The position numbers and the translations under genes are program-made. Under the pieces are notes generated by a model. The model did not search any database, was not told where the DNA came from, and saw only the letters and a list, made by a program, of their open reading frames with translations. Below, in pieces: positions 1-7,555 of a stretch of DNA of 64,000 nucleotides. The DNA comes from Micrococcus cohnii (GTDB lineage: Bacteria; Actinomycetota; Actinomycetes; Actinomycetales; Micrococcaceae), in contig NZ_JACHNA010000001.1 of assembly GCF_014205175.1 (NCBI RefSeq), positions 868,001 through 932,000 on the forward strand, in the 5' to 3' direction. The first letter of the stretch is position 1. Each line of letters opens with the position of its first letter.

Positions 1-1
1 C

Positions 2-397
2 CTGCTCGGGATGCCCGCTGGTACGGGCACCAGCGCGGCTTGGGCCGCCACCGGTACGGCCGCCGCCACAACTGTTCATCACCTCGGGCCAGGGGCCATC
101 GGTCCGGCCGGCATGGTGCCCGAGGTCGTGCTCCCGGCCGAGCCTGCCGGGGATGAGGCACCCGACCCCGGGCTGCCGGTCTGTGCCCTGGAGGCCGTGG
201 ACGATACCTGCGCCTCGGCCCTGACCAAGGCACTTGTCGTGTCCCACTTGGCCTCCCGGGCCCTCCTGCCTAGCCCCGGTGGGGGACTGACCGCACCACC
301 CCTGCCCTGGGTTGCCCATTTCCGGCCCCCGTGGACCCTTCACTGGCTCAACTGGCCATCAGCCGCACCTACCCCCCCGGCCGCGCCCCACCGGTGA
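2..397 (+). CDS. Hypothetical protein, 5' end outside the window
   Basis: An open frame runs from the left edge to a TGA at 395-397, about 131 codons, with no start forced inside the window (the first internal ATG is at 11). The translation is rich in Ala, Pro and Gly, has two cysteines near the middle and ends in a Pro/Trp-rich tail; I see no catalytic motif. It lies 141 bp upstream of the multicopper oxidase on the same strand. Small exported proteins often accompany copper oxidases in actinobacteria, so this may be one, but the frame could equally be a chance opening in GC-rich DNA. I do not recognise the family. Confidence 0.25.
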   Translation: MLGMPAGTGTSAAWAATGTAAATTVHHLGPGAIGPAGMVPEVVLPAEPAGDEAPDPGLPVCALEAVDDTCASALTKALVVSHLASRALLPSPGGGLTAPPLPWVAHFRPPWTLHWLNWPSAAPTPPAAPHR

Positions 398-538
398 GCG
401 CAGGGTCCGCCAATACCTCCGGGTGACAGCGGCACGCAGCCCCGGTACGCCACCGGCCTCACCCAGCAACTGATCAGCCATGCCCGGCCCCGTCGCACCC
501 GCCTGCGACACGGGGCCGGATGACGGAAAGAAGAACCG

Positions 539-2095
539 ATGACCTCCTCACTGACCACCCGCCGCACCTTCCTGGGCGCCTCCGTCGGGTCCCTGGCGCT
601 GGCCGGGCTGGCCGCCTGCGCCGATCCCGCCACCAGCCCCCAACCGTCAGGGCGCATCCTGCCCACCGACCCGCTGGTCGCCGAGTACGAGAAACGACGC
701 GCCGCCTCGGGCACCACCGTCACCCACCGGCTCTCCGCCGCACCCCTCGAGACCTCCCTCCAGGGTCGGGGCCTGACCACCTGGGGATACAACGACGGCC
801 TCAACGGGCCGCTGCTGCGCGCCCAGATCGGGGACCTGCTCAAGGTCAGCGTCGCCAACGACCTGCCCGAGGACACGAGCGTGCACTGGCACGGGCTGGC
901 CCTGCGCAACGACGCCGACGGAGTCCAGGGGGTGACCCAGGACCCCATCGCCGCCGGACGACGCTATACGTACGGCTTCCGGCTGTCCCATCCGGGCACG
1001 TACTGGTACCACTCCCACTTCGACACCCAGCGCGAACGCGCCCTGTACGGGGCCCTGATCGTCGAGGACCCCAACGAGCCCCTCAGCTACGACCAGGAGT
1101 GGGTCGTGATCCTGGACGACTGGCTCGACGGGATCACCGGAACACCGCAGGACGTCGTCGAGGAACTCTCCGCCGGGATGGACATGTCCGGCGACATGGA
1201 GGGCATGGCCGGCATGGACCACGGGTCCATGAGCCAGGACAGCTCCTCGGGCATGCCCATGAAGCACATGCTCATGGGCGCTGAGAGCGACTATCTGGGC
1301 GGGGACGCCGGCGACGTGAAGATCCCCGTGCACCTGTTCAACGGCCGCCCCCCATCCGACCCGGACACCTTCTCCAGCACCCCGGGCAACCGGATCCGCC
1401 TGCGCTTGATCAACGCGGCCGGAGACACCGCCTACCGGGTCGGGATCCCCGGCCAGGAACTGACCATCACCCACACCGACGGGTTCCCGGTCCAGCCCCG
1501 CCAGGCCGATGCCGTCGTCCTGGGGATGGGCGAACGCCTGGACGTGCTGATCACCCTCGGCGACCACGCGGTGCCCGTACTGGCCCTGCCCGACGGCAAG
1601 ACCGGCCACACCTACGGCATCATCACAGCCGGTCCAAAGACCACGCTCTCCGGTCGGCTCCCGCAGACCCTGGGCGGAACCGTGCTCGATGGCAGCCGAC
1701 TGAAGGCACACGAATCCGTCCTGCTCCCACCCAAGGACCCGACCAGGACCCACGAGGTACGCCTCACCGGATCGATGATGGAGTACGACTGGGGCATCAA
1801 CGGGCGACGCTTCGACCCGGCCAACCCCTTCAATGGCGCCTTCGAACTCCGGTTGGACGAACGCGTGCGGGTCACGATGACCAACGACACCGACATGTGG
1901 CACCCCATGCACCTGCACGGCCACACCTTCCAGCTGGCCGACCATGGCGCCCGCAAGGACACGGTCATCATCAAACCCCGGCAAACCATCACCTTCGACT
2001 TCGAGGCGGACAACCCGGGCCAGTGGCTAACCCACTGCCACAACGCCTACCACGCCGAGGCCGGGATGATGGGCGTCTTCTCCTACATCCACTGA
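539..2095 (+). CDS. Multicopper oxidase, Tat-exported lipoprotein
   Basis: Three-domain multicopper oxidase (518 aa), likely oxidising Cu(I) or similar substrates outside the membrane with reduction of O2 to water. The N-terminus has a twin-arginine motif (RRTFLG, residues 8-13) and a lipobox ending at Cys27, so it is probably exported folded and lipid-anchored. Copper ligands are all visible: HWHG at 116-119, HSH at 158-160, HPMHLHGHTF from His455, and HCH at 499-501 followed by His505 and Met510, giving a type 1 site (His455, Cys500, His505, Met510) and the trinuclear cluster. A Met/His-rich loop lies at about residues 213-247, as in CueO-like cuprous oxidases. GGAAAG upstream is the ribosome site. 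A copper-tolerance role is inferred from this loop and from the ccdA neighbour. Confidence 0.93.
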   Translation: MTSSLTTRRTFLGASVGSLALAGLAACADPATSPQPSGRILPTDPLVAEYEKRRAASGTTVTHRLSAAPLETSLQGRGLTTWGYNDGLNGPLLRAQIGDLLKVSVANDLPEDTSVHWHGLALRNDADGVQGVTQDPIAAGRRYTYGFRLSHPGTYWYHSHFDTQRERALYGALIVEDPNEPLSYDQEWVVILDDWLDGITGTPQDVVEELSAGMDMSGDMEGMAGMDHGSMSQDSSSGMPMKHMLMGAESDYLGGDAGDVKIPVHLFNGRPPSDPDTFSSTPGNRIRLRLINAAGDTAYRVGIPGQELTITHTDGFPVQPRQADAVVLGMGERLDVLITLGDHAVPVLALPDGKTGHTYGIITAGPKTTLSGRLPQTLGGTVLDGSRLKAHESVLLPPKDPTRTHEVRLTGSMMEYDWGINGRRFDPANPFNGAFELRLDERVRVTMTNDTDMWHPMHLHGHTFQLADHGARKDTVIIKPRQTITFDFEADNPGQWLTHCHNAYHAEAGMMGVFSYIH

Positions 2096-2161
2096 ACCTC
2101 CCGCCCGGCCCACACCCCTCCATCCACGGGGGGATCGCACGGTGGCCGCCCAGGAAAGAAC

Positions 2162-2251
2162 ATGCCTTTATCGCTCACCCCCACCCACCGTGCCCAGCCC
2201 GCCCGAGACCTCTGGCCCGGCACCCCCGTCCTGACCCATAGGAGGAAATAA
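2162..2251 (+). CDS. Possible 29-aa small ORF coupled to ccdA
   Basis: ATG at 2162 is preceded by AGGA with a 7-nt spacing (AGGAAAGAAC-ATG) and reads 29 codons to a TAA at 2249-2251 that directly abuts the ccdA ATG at 2252. The ccdA Shine-Dalgarno (AGGAGG) lies inside its last codons, a layout expected for translational coupling. The peptide is basic at its C-terminus (THRRK) and has no membrane segment or cysteines, so it may act as a leader rather than a working protein. It could be fortuitous. Confidence 0.35.
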   Translation: MPLSLTPTHRAQPARDLWPGTPVLTHRRK

Positions 2252-2995
2252 ATGGGCGAGTACTTCGCTCAGACGGTCCAATCCGGCGCCCTGCTGCTGG
2301 CCATCCCCCTGGCCGCCATCGCCGGAATCGTCTCCTTCCTCTCGCCGTGCATCCTGCCGCTCGTGCCCGGATACCTGGGCTACGTCTCCGGACTGTCCGA
2401 CCCCACCCGCCCGGACAACCGCCGCCGGGTGATGACCGGAGTGGGCCTGTTCATCCTCGGCTTCGCCGCCGTCTTCACCCTCTACGGGGCCGCCTTCGGT
2501 CTGATCGGCGGCTGGTTGCTGCGCTGGCAGGACCTGCTGATCCGCACCCTCGGCGTCCTCGTCATCCTCATGGGACTGGCGTTGATGGGCATGCTCACCT
2601 TCCTGCAACGGACCACGACTCCCTCCTTCACCCCCCGGACCGGCCTGGCCGGAGCCCCACTGCTGGGCCTGGGCTTCGGCCTGGGCTGGACACCCTGCAT
2701 GGGACCGACCCTCAGCGCCGTGCTGGCCCTGAGCGCCACCACCGGAGGGGCATGGCGCGGGGCCCTGCTCGGCTTCGTCTACTGCCTGGGACTGGGCATA
2801 CCCTTCGTACTCGTCGCCAGAGGCCTGGACTGGGTCAGCACCGCACTGGGCTTCGTGCGCCGCCACATGCGCGCCTTCAATATCGCCGGCGGCACCCTGC
2901 TCGTGGTGGTCGGCGTCCTGATGGCCACCGGAATCTGGACGGCGTGGATCTACCAACTCCAGAACCTCGCCGGAACCTTCACCACCCCCGTCTAA
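2252..2995 (+). CDS. ccdA: CcdA/DsbD-type transmembrane thiol-disulfide transporter
   Basis: Integral membrane protein (247 aa, six predicted helices) of the CcdA family, which passes electrons from cytoplasmic thioredoxin to extracytoplasmic thiols. The two redox cysteines are in the expected places: Cys33 in [11 protein letters not shown] in the first helix and Cys149 in TPCMGP in the fourth; the GLGIPF motif of the fifth helix is also present. The start follows a very strong AGGAGG at the right spacing. It lies 156 bp after the multicopper oxidase, probably in the same transcript. No thioredoxin-fold partner (ResA, CcsX) or cytochrome c synthetase is visible nearby, so it may serve the copper oxidase or other exported cysteine proteins rather than cytochrome c maturation; that is inference. 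Confidence 0.9.
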   Translation: MGEYFAQTVQSGALLLAIPLAAIAGIVSFLSPCILPLVPGYLGYVSGLSDPTRPDNRRRVMTGVGLFILGFAAVFTLYGAAFGLIGGWLLRWQDLLIRTLGVLVILMGLALMGMLTFLQRTTTPSFTPRTGLAGAPLLGLGFGLGWTPCMGPTLSAVLALSATTGGAWRGALLGFVYCLGLGIPFVLVARGLDWVSTALGFVRRHMRAFNIAGGTLLVVVGVLMATGIWTAWIYQLQNLAGTFTTPV

Positions 2996-3110
2996 GAGAC
3001 TCTCCCCGCCCCCCAACCTGGCCCAGACCCATCCCCACGAACAGGCGAGTGATCCTCTGAACCGCCCCCGGTCAACCGGCCCACCGCCCGAGGCCTACAC
3101 ACCCACCTAG

Positions 3111-3126
3111 GGCGTGTTGCTAAAGG
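3111..3126 (+). repeat. IS left terminal inverted repeat
   Basis: GGCGTGTTGCTAAAGG, the exact reverse complement of the 16 bases that end the element at 4031-4046. Confidence 0.92.
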
Positions 3127-3140
3127 GTTCGGGGACGTAG

Positions 3141-4037
3141 ATGCGCGAGTCTGGGGTCATATCGCGTGATGTCATCTCGGACGAGGTCTGGGCCGTGATC
3201 GGCCCGCGGTTCCCCGCGCCGAAGTCCACCGGTCGGCCGCCGGTGGATCGGCGCGCGGTGGTCGAGGCCACCGCGTGGCGCTTCCGCACGGGGGCGCCGT
3301 GGCGGGATCTGCCCGAGCGGTTCGGGAAGTGGAACACGATCTACAAGAACTTCAACCGGTGAGCCGCCCAGGGCGTGTGGGAGCGGGTGCTGGAGAAGAC
3401 CCAGCCAATGGCACAGCAGGCTGGCGAGCTGGATTGGGTGGCCTCGATCGATTCCACGATCGTGCGCGTCCACCAGCACGGGGCGACCCTGCCCCGCCCC
3501 ACAGGGGGGCTGGATGAACTACGAGAAATCAGCGGACGAGCCGGCTGACCATGCCATCGGACGCTCCCGCGGCGGTCTGACGACGAAGAATCATCTGGTC
3601 TGTGATGGCAAGGGCAGGGTGCTGGCGTTCGTGGTGACCGGCGGGCAGGTGGCGGACACCTCGAAGCTGGCCACCACGCTGGAGCAGATCAGCGTTGCCG
3701 GGCCCGTGGGCGGCCCCGGATACGGCCTGACCGCCTGATTGCAGACAAGGGCTACCCCTCGAAGGTGAACCGGGCCTGGCTGCGCCGGCATGGCATCGCG
3801 GCCACGATCCCCGAGCGGGCCGATCAGATCACGCACCGGCGCAGACGCTCGGGCCGGCCGATCGACTTCTGTGAAGACCAGCGCCAGCGCTACCGGGGAC
3901 GCAATGTCGTGGAGCGGTGCTTCAACCGGCTCAAGCAGTGGCGAGGGATCGCGATGCGTTCGGACAAGTACGCCCGGAAGTATCACGCCGGGCTCAGCCT
4001 CGCAGCGACACTGCACTGGCTGACTACCCTCCTTTAG
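3141..4037 (+). pseudogene. IS5-family DDE transposase, inactivated
   Basis: Conserved IS5 transposase sequence is spread over three frame segments. Frame 0 runs from the ATG at 3141 to a TGA at 3360-3362, where homologous elements usually have Trp, and resumes to about 3504. A shift at a run of six G (3504-3509) moves the matching sequence to frame +1 (DHAIGRSRGGLTTK) until about 3715. A second shift returns it to frame 0 for DKGYPSK and the rest. Catalytic residues survive: Asp in the DSTIVRVHQHG block, Asp in DKGY, and the Y(2)R(3)E(6)K signature in the YRGRNVVER region. One nonsense codon plus two compensating indels mean no full protein is made. A programmed -1 frameshift, known in some IS5 elements, would not fix the stop or the direction of the first shift. 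Confidence 0.9.
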
Positions 4038-4046
4038 CAACACGCC
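4031..4046 (-). repeat. IS right terminal inverted repeat
   Basis: CCTTTAGCAACACGCC, reverse complement of the left end at 3111-3126; the transposase stop codon lies only a few bases inside at 4035-4037. Confidence 0.92.
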
Positions 4047-4052
4047 TAGGAT
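4047..4052 (+). promoter_or_regulatory. -10 element of the UvrA2 gene at the IS junction
   Basis: TAGGAT followed by 6 nt and the GTG at 4059, the leaderless layout seen at many genes in this window. Its first three bases are the TAG duplicated by the IS, so the -10 is intact but everything further upstream is now IS sequence. Confidence 0.5.
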
Positions 4053-4058
4053 CGGGGC

Positions 4059-6497
4059 GTGCCCCACGACGACTCCACCGCCCCCGCCAACGACCCTCAC
4101 GACGTCATCCGCGTCGTCGGGGCTCGGCAGAACACCCTGGACGACGTCACCGTCGAGGTGCCCAAACGACGGCTGACCGTGTTCACCGGAGTCTCCGGCT
4201 CCGGAAAGTCCTCCCTGGTGTTCGGCACTATCGCCGCGGAGTCCCAGCGGTTGATCAACGAGACCTATCCGTCCTTCGTGCAGGGCTTCATGAGCACGCC
4301 CGCTCGTCCCGCGGTGGAGTCCCTCTCTGGGCTCACCCCGGTCATCAGGGTCGGCCAGGAGCGCCTGGCCTCGACCGTGCGCTCCACCGTCGGCACGGTC
4401 ACGGACGTGAACGCGCTGCTGCGGATCCTGTTCACGCGCGTGTCCGAGCCGGCGCTGGACTCGCCGAAGGCCTACTCGTTCAACGTCGCCTCCGCCTCGG
4501 GCTCAGGGACTCTGACCGTCTCAGCCGGCAAGGGCACGGGGCGCCCCCAGCGTCGCAGTTTCGAGGTGCTCGGCGGCATGTGCCCGGCGTGCGAGGGCAA
4601 CGGCACCGCTCAGGACTGGGACCTCGCCGAACTCTTCGACGACTCAAAGTCCCTGCGCGAAGGACCGTTCACCATTCCCGGCTACACCGCTGACGGCTGG
4701 ATGGTGCAGAAGTTCGTGGAGTCCGGGTTCTTCGACCCGGACAAGCCCCTGCGGGACTACGACGAGGACGAGCGCCACGACCTGCTGCACAAGGAGCCGG
4801 TCAAGATCCGCATGAGCGGGGCCAACATGACGTACACCGGCTTGCTCCCGGCCCTCGAGCAGAGCTTCTTGCAGAAAGACCGGGAGGCCATGCAGCCGCA
4901 CGTGCGGGCCTTCGTTGACCGGGCCGTGACCACGCTCGACTGCCCGGACTGCCAGGGCACCCGACTGAATGAGCGGGCACGGCAGTCCCGGATCCGCGGG
5001 CGCGGGATCGCCGAACTGTGCGCCCTGCAGATCTGCGACCTCGCCGCCTGGTTCGACGAGCTCTCGGACCCGCGCGCCGACGGTCTGATCCGGCAGATCC
5101 GACAGCTGCTGACCGGTTTCGTGGAGATCGGACTGGGGTATCTGAGCCTGGACCGTGCAGCCGGCTCGCTCTCCGGCGGTGAGGCGCAGCGCATCCGCAT
5201 GATCCGTCACCTCGGCTCGCCGCTGACCGATGTCACTTACGTGTTCGACGAGCCGACCGCGGGCCTGCACCCGCACGACATCGACCGCATGAACCGCCTG
5301 CTGCTGCGCCTGCGAGACAAGGGCAACACGGTTCTTGTCGTCGAACACAAGCCTGAGACGATCGCGATCGCCGACCACGTCATCGACCTGGGCCCGGGCC
5401 CGGGCACCGACGGAGGCCGGGTCGTCTTCGCCGGCACCGTCGCCGAGCTGGAGCAGGCGGACACGCCCACGGGCCGCCATCTGCACGACCGTGTTCGGCT
5501 CAAGCCGGACACCGCAGTGCGCTCCGGCGGCGGTTCGATCGCTGTTCGGAACGCGAACGCCAACAACCTTCGCGACGTTGACGTCGACGTGCCCCTCGGC
5601 TGTCTCGTCGCCGTCACCGGAGTCGCCGGCTCCGGCAAGTCCTCGCTGATGACGCAGCTGCTCGTCCAGTCCGGCCGCGCGGACGAGCAGGAACGTCTCG
5701 ACGTCGTGCACGTCGACCAGGCGCCCATCAAGGGTTCACGCCGTTCGAACCCGGCAACCTACACCGGAGTCTTCGAGCCGGTGCGCAAGGCGTTCGCCAA
5801 GGCGAACGGGGTGAAGCCCGGCCTGTTCAGCAGCAACTCCTACGGGGCGTGCCCGGAGTGCTCGGGAGCCGGCGTGCTGTACTCCGAGCACGCGGCCGCC
5901 GGCGATGCCGCGGCGGTCTGCGAGGCGTGCGACGGTCGACGATTTCAAACGGAGGTGTTGGAGCACCGGTTCGGCTCCGCCTCGATCGACGAGGTGCTCG
6001 ACATGCCGGTCGACGACGCGCTGCGGTTCTTCTCACAGCAGCAGACGTCGGTGCCGGCCGCCGCGCGTGCGCTGCGACTGCTGGTGGACGTCGGGCTGGG
6101 ATACCTACGGCTCGGCCAGCCGCTGACGACACTCTCCGGCGGGGAGCGTCAGCGGCTCAAGCTGGCGGCGCGGCTGGGGGAGCGCCGGGCGAAGAAGGAG
6201 GCCGCACGCACCGTCGTGGTCCTGGATGAGCCGACCACGGGTCTGCATCTGCAGGACGTGGAGCGGCTGCTCGAGATGCTGGACACGCTGGTGCACTCGG
6301 GCGTCTCGGTGCTCGCGGTCGAGCACCACCAGGCCGTCATGGCTCACGCCGACTGGATCATCGACATGGGGCCGGGTGCTGGGCACGACGGCGGTCGTCT
6401 CGTGTTCCAGGGCACACCCCGGGCGCTGGTCGAGGCCGTTGGGACCGACGATGCGACCATCACCGGTGAACACCTGGCGCGCTACGTGAGGAGCTGA
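4059..6497 (+). CDS. UvrA2-type ABC ATPase (UvrA paralogue, DrrC-like)
   Basis: Double ABC-ATPase of the UvrA superfamily, 812 aa against about 950 for the repair enzyme. First half: Walker A GVSGSGKS (44-51), CxxC pairs at Cys175/178 and Cys295/298, signature LSGGEAQR from 371, Walker B with DEPTAGL near 397. Second half: Walker A GVAGSGKS from 521, CxxC pairs at 598/601 and 621/624, signature LSGGERQR from 692, then DEPTTGL. The segment between the first Walker A and the first CxxC is too short for the UvrB-binding domain, which is the mark of the UvrA2 class. Members of this class are linked to tolerance of DNA-binding drugs or to damage responses without UvrB; the substrate here cannot be read. 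Start is GTG, six bases after a TAGGAT -10. Confidence 0.88.
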   Translation: MPHDDSTAPANDPHDVIRVVGARQNTLDDVTVEVPKRRLTVFTGVSGSGKSSLVFGTIAAESQRLINETYPSFVQGFMSTPARPAVESLSGLTPVIRVGQERLASTVRSTVGTVTDVNALLRILFTRVSEPALDSPKAYSFNVASASGSGTLTVSAGKGTGRPQRRSFEVLGGMCPACEGNGTAQDWDLAELFDDSKSLREGPFTIPGYTADGWMVQKFVESGFFDPDKPLRDYDEDERHDLLHKEPVKIRMSGANMTYTGLLPALEQSFLQKDREAMQPHVRAFVDRAVTTLDCPDCQGTRLNERARQSRIRGRGIAELCALQICDLAAWFDELSDPRADGLIRQIRQLLTGFVEIGLGYLSLDRAAGSLSGGEAQRIRMIRHLGSPLTDVTYVFDEPTAGLHPHDIDRMNRLLLRLRDKGNTVLVVEHKPETIAIADHVIDLGPGPGTDGGRVVFAGTVAELEQADTPTGRHLHDRVRLKPDTAVRSGGGSIAVRNANANNLRDVDVDVPLGCLVAVTGVAGSGKSSLMTQLLVQSGRADEQERLDVVHVDQAPIKGSRRSNPATYTGVFEPVRKAFAKANGVKPGLFSSNSYGACPECSGAGVLYSEHAAAGDAAAVCEACDGRRFQTEVLEHRFGSASIDEVLDMPVDDALRFFSQQQTSVPAAARALRLLVDVGLGYLRLGQPLTTLSGGERQRLKLAARLGERRAKKEAARTVVVLDEPTTGLHLQDVERLLEMLDTLVHSGVSVLAVEHHQAVMAHADWIIDMGPGAGHDGGRLVFQGTPRALVEAVGTDDATITGEHLARYVRS

Positions 6498-6513
6498 CGC
6501 GGGACTGCGTCAG
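6494..6513. terminator. Short stem-loop between convergent genes
   Basis: CTGACGC, loop GGGACT, GCGTCAG: perfect 7-bp arms lying across the stop codons of the UvrA2 gene and the convergent small membrane gene. There is no U-tract, so a terminator role is tentative. Confidence 0.3.
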
Positions 6514-6746
6514 AACATCCGGCGCCGCAGGGCCCGATGGCTGGTCAGGGACATGTACAGCGCAATGGCCCAGCCGATGACCGTCCAGCCGGTGAGCAGG
6601 TTGACCCAGAAGACAGCCCAGTGGTTCGAGCGGCCGCGTGCCGCGGCGATGGCCCACGGCGCCATGTAGCCGGCGGTCACGATGGCCACGACGATCGCGA
6701 TGGTGGCGGTCAGCGGACGATCTCGTTGATCGGTGATCATGCTCAT
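6510..6746 (-). CDS. Small membrane protein, superinfection-immunity family
   Basis: A 78-aa protein with two hydrophobic segments and the motif GYMAPWAIAAARGRSNHW followed by NLLTGWTVIGWAIALYM, characteristic of the 'superinfection immunity protein' family (named after phage T4 Imm) that is widespread as a small membrane protein in bacterial chromosomes. I chose the ATG at 6746 because TACACT lies 7 nt upstream (6754-6759), the leaderless spacing used elsewhere here; a longer frame to 6794 exists but adds only Arg-rich sequence. No phage genes surround it, so an anti-phage role is not supported by context. It is convergent with the UvrA2 gene and divergent from the DUF3054 gene. Confidence 0.75.
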   Translation of the reverse strand: MSMITDQRDRPLTATIAIVVAIVTAGYMAPWAIAAARGRSNHWAVFWVNLLTGWTVIGWAIALYMSLTSHRALRRRMF

Positions 6747-6753
6747 GCACGCG

Positions 6754-6759
6754 AGTGTA
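6754..6759 (-). promoter_or_regulatory. -10 element for the small membrane gene
   Basis: TACACT on the minus strand, 7 nt before the ATG at 6746; implies a leaderless transcript. Confidence 0.4.
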
Positions 6760-6816
6760 CGGACCGCGCGCAGACGTCTCGAGAGCCGCCGCACCCGCCC
6801 GGCTCATAGAGCACCG

Positions 6817-6830
6817 ATAATGTACATTAT
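6817..6830. promoter_or_regulatory. 14-bp perfect palindrome, candidate operator
   Basis: ATAATGTACATTAT is a perfect AT-rich palindrome in otherwise GC-rich DNA. It lies in the divergent intergenic space and overlaps the first three bases of the probable -10 of the DUF3054 gene (6828-6833), where a dimeric repressor would block RNA polymerase. The regulator is not identifiable from the window. Confidence 0.5.
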
Positions 6831-6833
6831 GTT
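6828..6833 (+). promoter_or_regulatory. -10 element for the DUF3054 gene
   Basis: TATGTT, 8 nt before the ATG at 6842, overlapping the palindrome at 6817-6830. Confidence 0.4.
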
Positions 6834-6841
6834 AACTACAG

Positions 6842-7354
6842 ATGGCGGCCGGACGTCGGGTGCCTGGCCTGCATGCGACCATGGCGGACATGGACAGTTC
6901 ACGCACGCCCGAGTCGGTCGTCGACCACACCCCGCCCCCGGCCGAACTCCCGGACCGCGATTCCAGCACCCACCGTCGACCGACGCCACGGTGGCTTGCA
7001 CCGCTGGCGCTGTTCATCGACGTCGCGCTGGTGATCGGATTCGTTGCGGTCGGTCAACGTGAGCACGACTCCGCCGCCGGCCTGCTCGGCTTACTGGCCA
7101 CGGCCGCGCCGTTCGTGATCGCCCTACTGCTCACCACCGCTGCCACCGGCGGCCTGTCGCTCCGCCATCGCTCGTGGACGCGAATCTGGCCCCACGGAGT
7201 GATCGTCTGGGCAGGGACGCTGGCACTCGGGATGAGCCTGCGCGTCATCTTGGGCCTGGGCGGCGCACCCCTGGCGTTCATCATCGTCGCGGCCGCGTCT
7301 CTGGCCCTGGTGCTGCTGGGCCGCCGCCTGATCACAGCATGGATGACTCGTTGA
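6842..7354 (+). CDS. DUF3054 family membrane protein
   Basis: A 170-aa protein with a hydrophilic Pro-rich N-terminus of about 50 residues and four predicted membrane helices (APLALFIDVALVIGFVAVG, then LLATAAPFVIALLL, IVWAGTLALGMSLRVI and AFIIVAAASLALVLLG). The Asp in the first helix and the Arg after LGMSL fit the DUF3054 family, whose function is unknown. The ATG at 6842 fits a leaderless start; internal ATGs at 6881 and 6890 are alternatives and would remove 13 or 16 residues. Control by the palindrome in its promoter is likely. It precedes the Lrp-type gene but is separated from it by about 200 bp with a separate promoter. Confidence 0.8.
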   Translation: MAAGRRVPGLHATMADMDSSRTPESVVDHTPPPAELPDRDSSTHRRPTPRWLAPLALFIDVALVIGFVAVGQREHDSAAGLLGLLATAAPFVIALLLTTAATGGLSLRHRSWTRIWPHGVIVWAGTLALGMSLRVILGLGGAPLAFIIVAAASLALVLLGRRLITAWMTR

Positions 7355-7369
7355 CTGGTCACGCCGCGG

Positions 7370-7393
7370 TTAACGTGAAGGTTTACGTGAACC
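7370..7393 (+). repeat. Tandem CGTGAA-containing repeats upstream of the Lrp-type gene
   Basis: TTAACGTGAAGG is followed directly by TTTACGTGAACC (9 of 12 identical), and an inverted copy of the core, TTCACG, occurs at 7426-7431. They lie 85-110 bp upstream of the -10 at 7476 and could be a regulator site. Confidence 0.3.
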
Positions 7394-7475
7394 CTGGCGC
7401 CGCTGGAGGCCGGCGTTGTCGACCGTTCACGCGGCGGATGAGCAGCGACGCCCTGTGCATGCTGCCGTGACCCCC

Positions 7476-7481
7476 TAAAGT
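7476..7481 (+). promoter_or_regulatory. -10 element for the Lrp-type gene
   Basis: TAAAGT within CCCCTAAAGTGG; nearly the same 12-mer carries the -10 of the DUF3043 gene at 19739. Here it implies a leader of about 65-70 nt. Confidence 0.4.
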
Positions 7482-7555
7482 GGGAGCGTCCCTCGCCCGA
7501 ATTGAGACACTCCCGCCCCGAGCGAGCCACGTTCAAACTGAAAGGACGCACAGCC

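Larger units (their letters stand above)
3111..4046 (+). mobile_element. IS5-family insertion sequence, decayed
   Basis: About 936 bp bounded by 16-bp perfect terminal inverted repeats (3111-3126 and 4031-4046) around one broken DDE transposase frame. TAG borders the element on both sides (3108-3110 and 4047-4049). With a one-base shift of the right boundary the duplication reads CTAG, the YTAR-type target typical of some IS5 elements. It separates the copper-oxidase/ccdA block from the UvrA2 gene and ends 12 bp before that gene's start codon. Internal inactivation means it can move only if an intact copy elsewhere supplies transposase. Confidence 0.92.

Noticed and set aside
647-1984. 445-codon frame opposite the multicopper oxidase
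   Set aside because: Shadow of the oxidase, whose copper motifs fix the coding strand.
3360-3738. Programmed frameshift in the IS5 transposase
   Set aside because: Two shifts of opposite sense plus an in-frame TGA are needed; one -1 event as in some IS5 elements cannot restore the protein.
6510-6746. Phage immunity island suggested by the superinfection-immunity protein
   Set aside because: No phage, integrase or restriction genes are near; the family is common as a lone small membrane protein.
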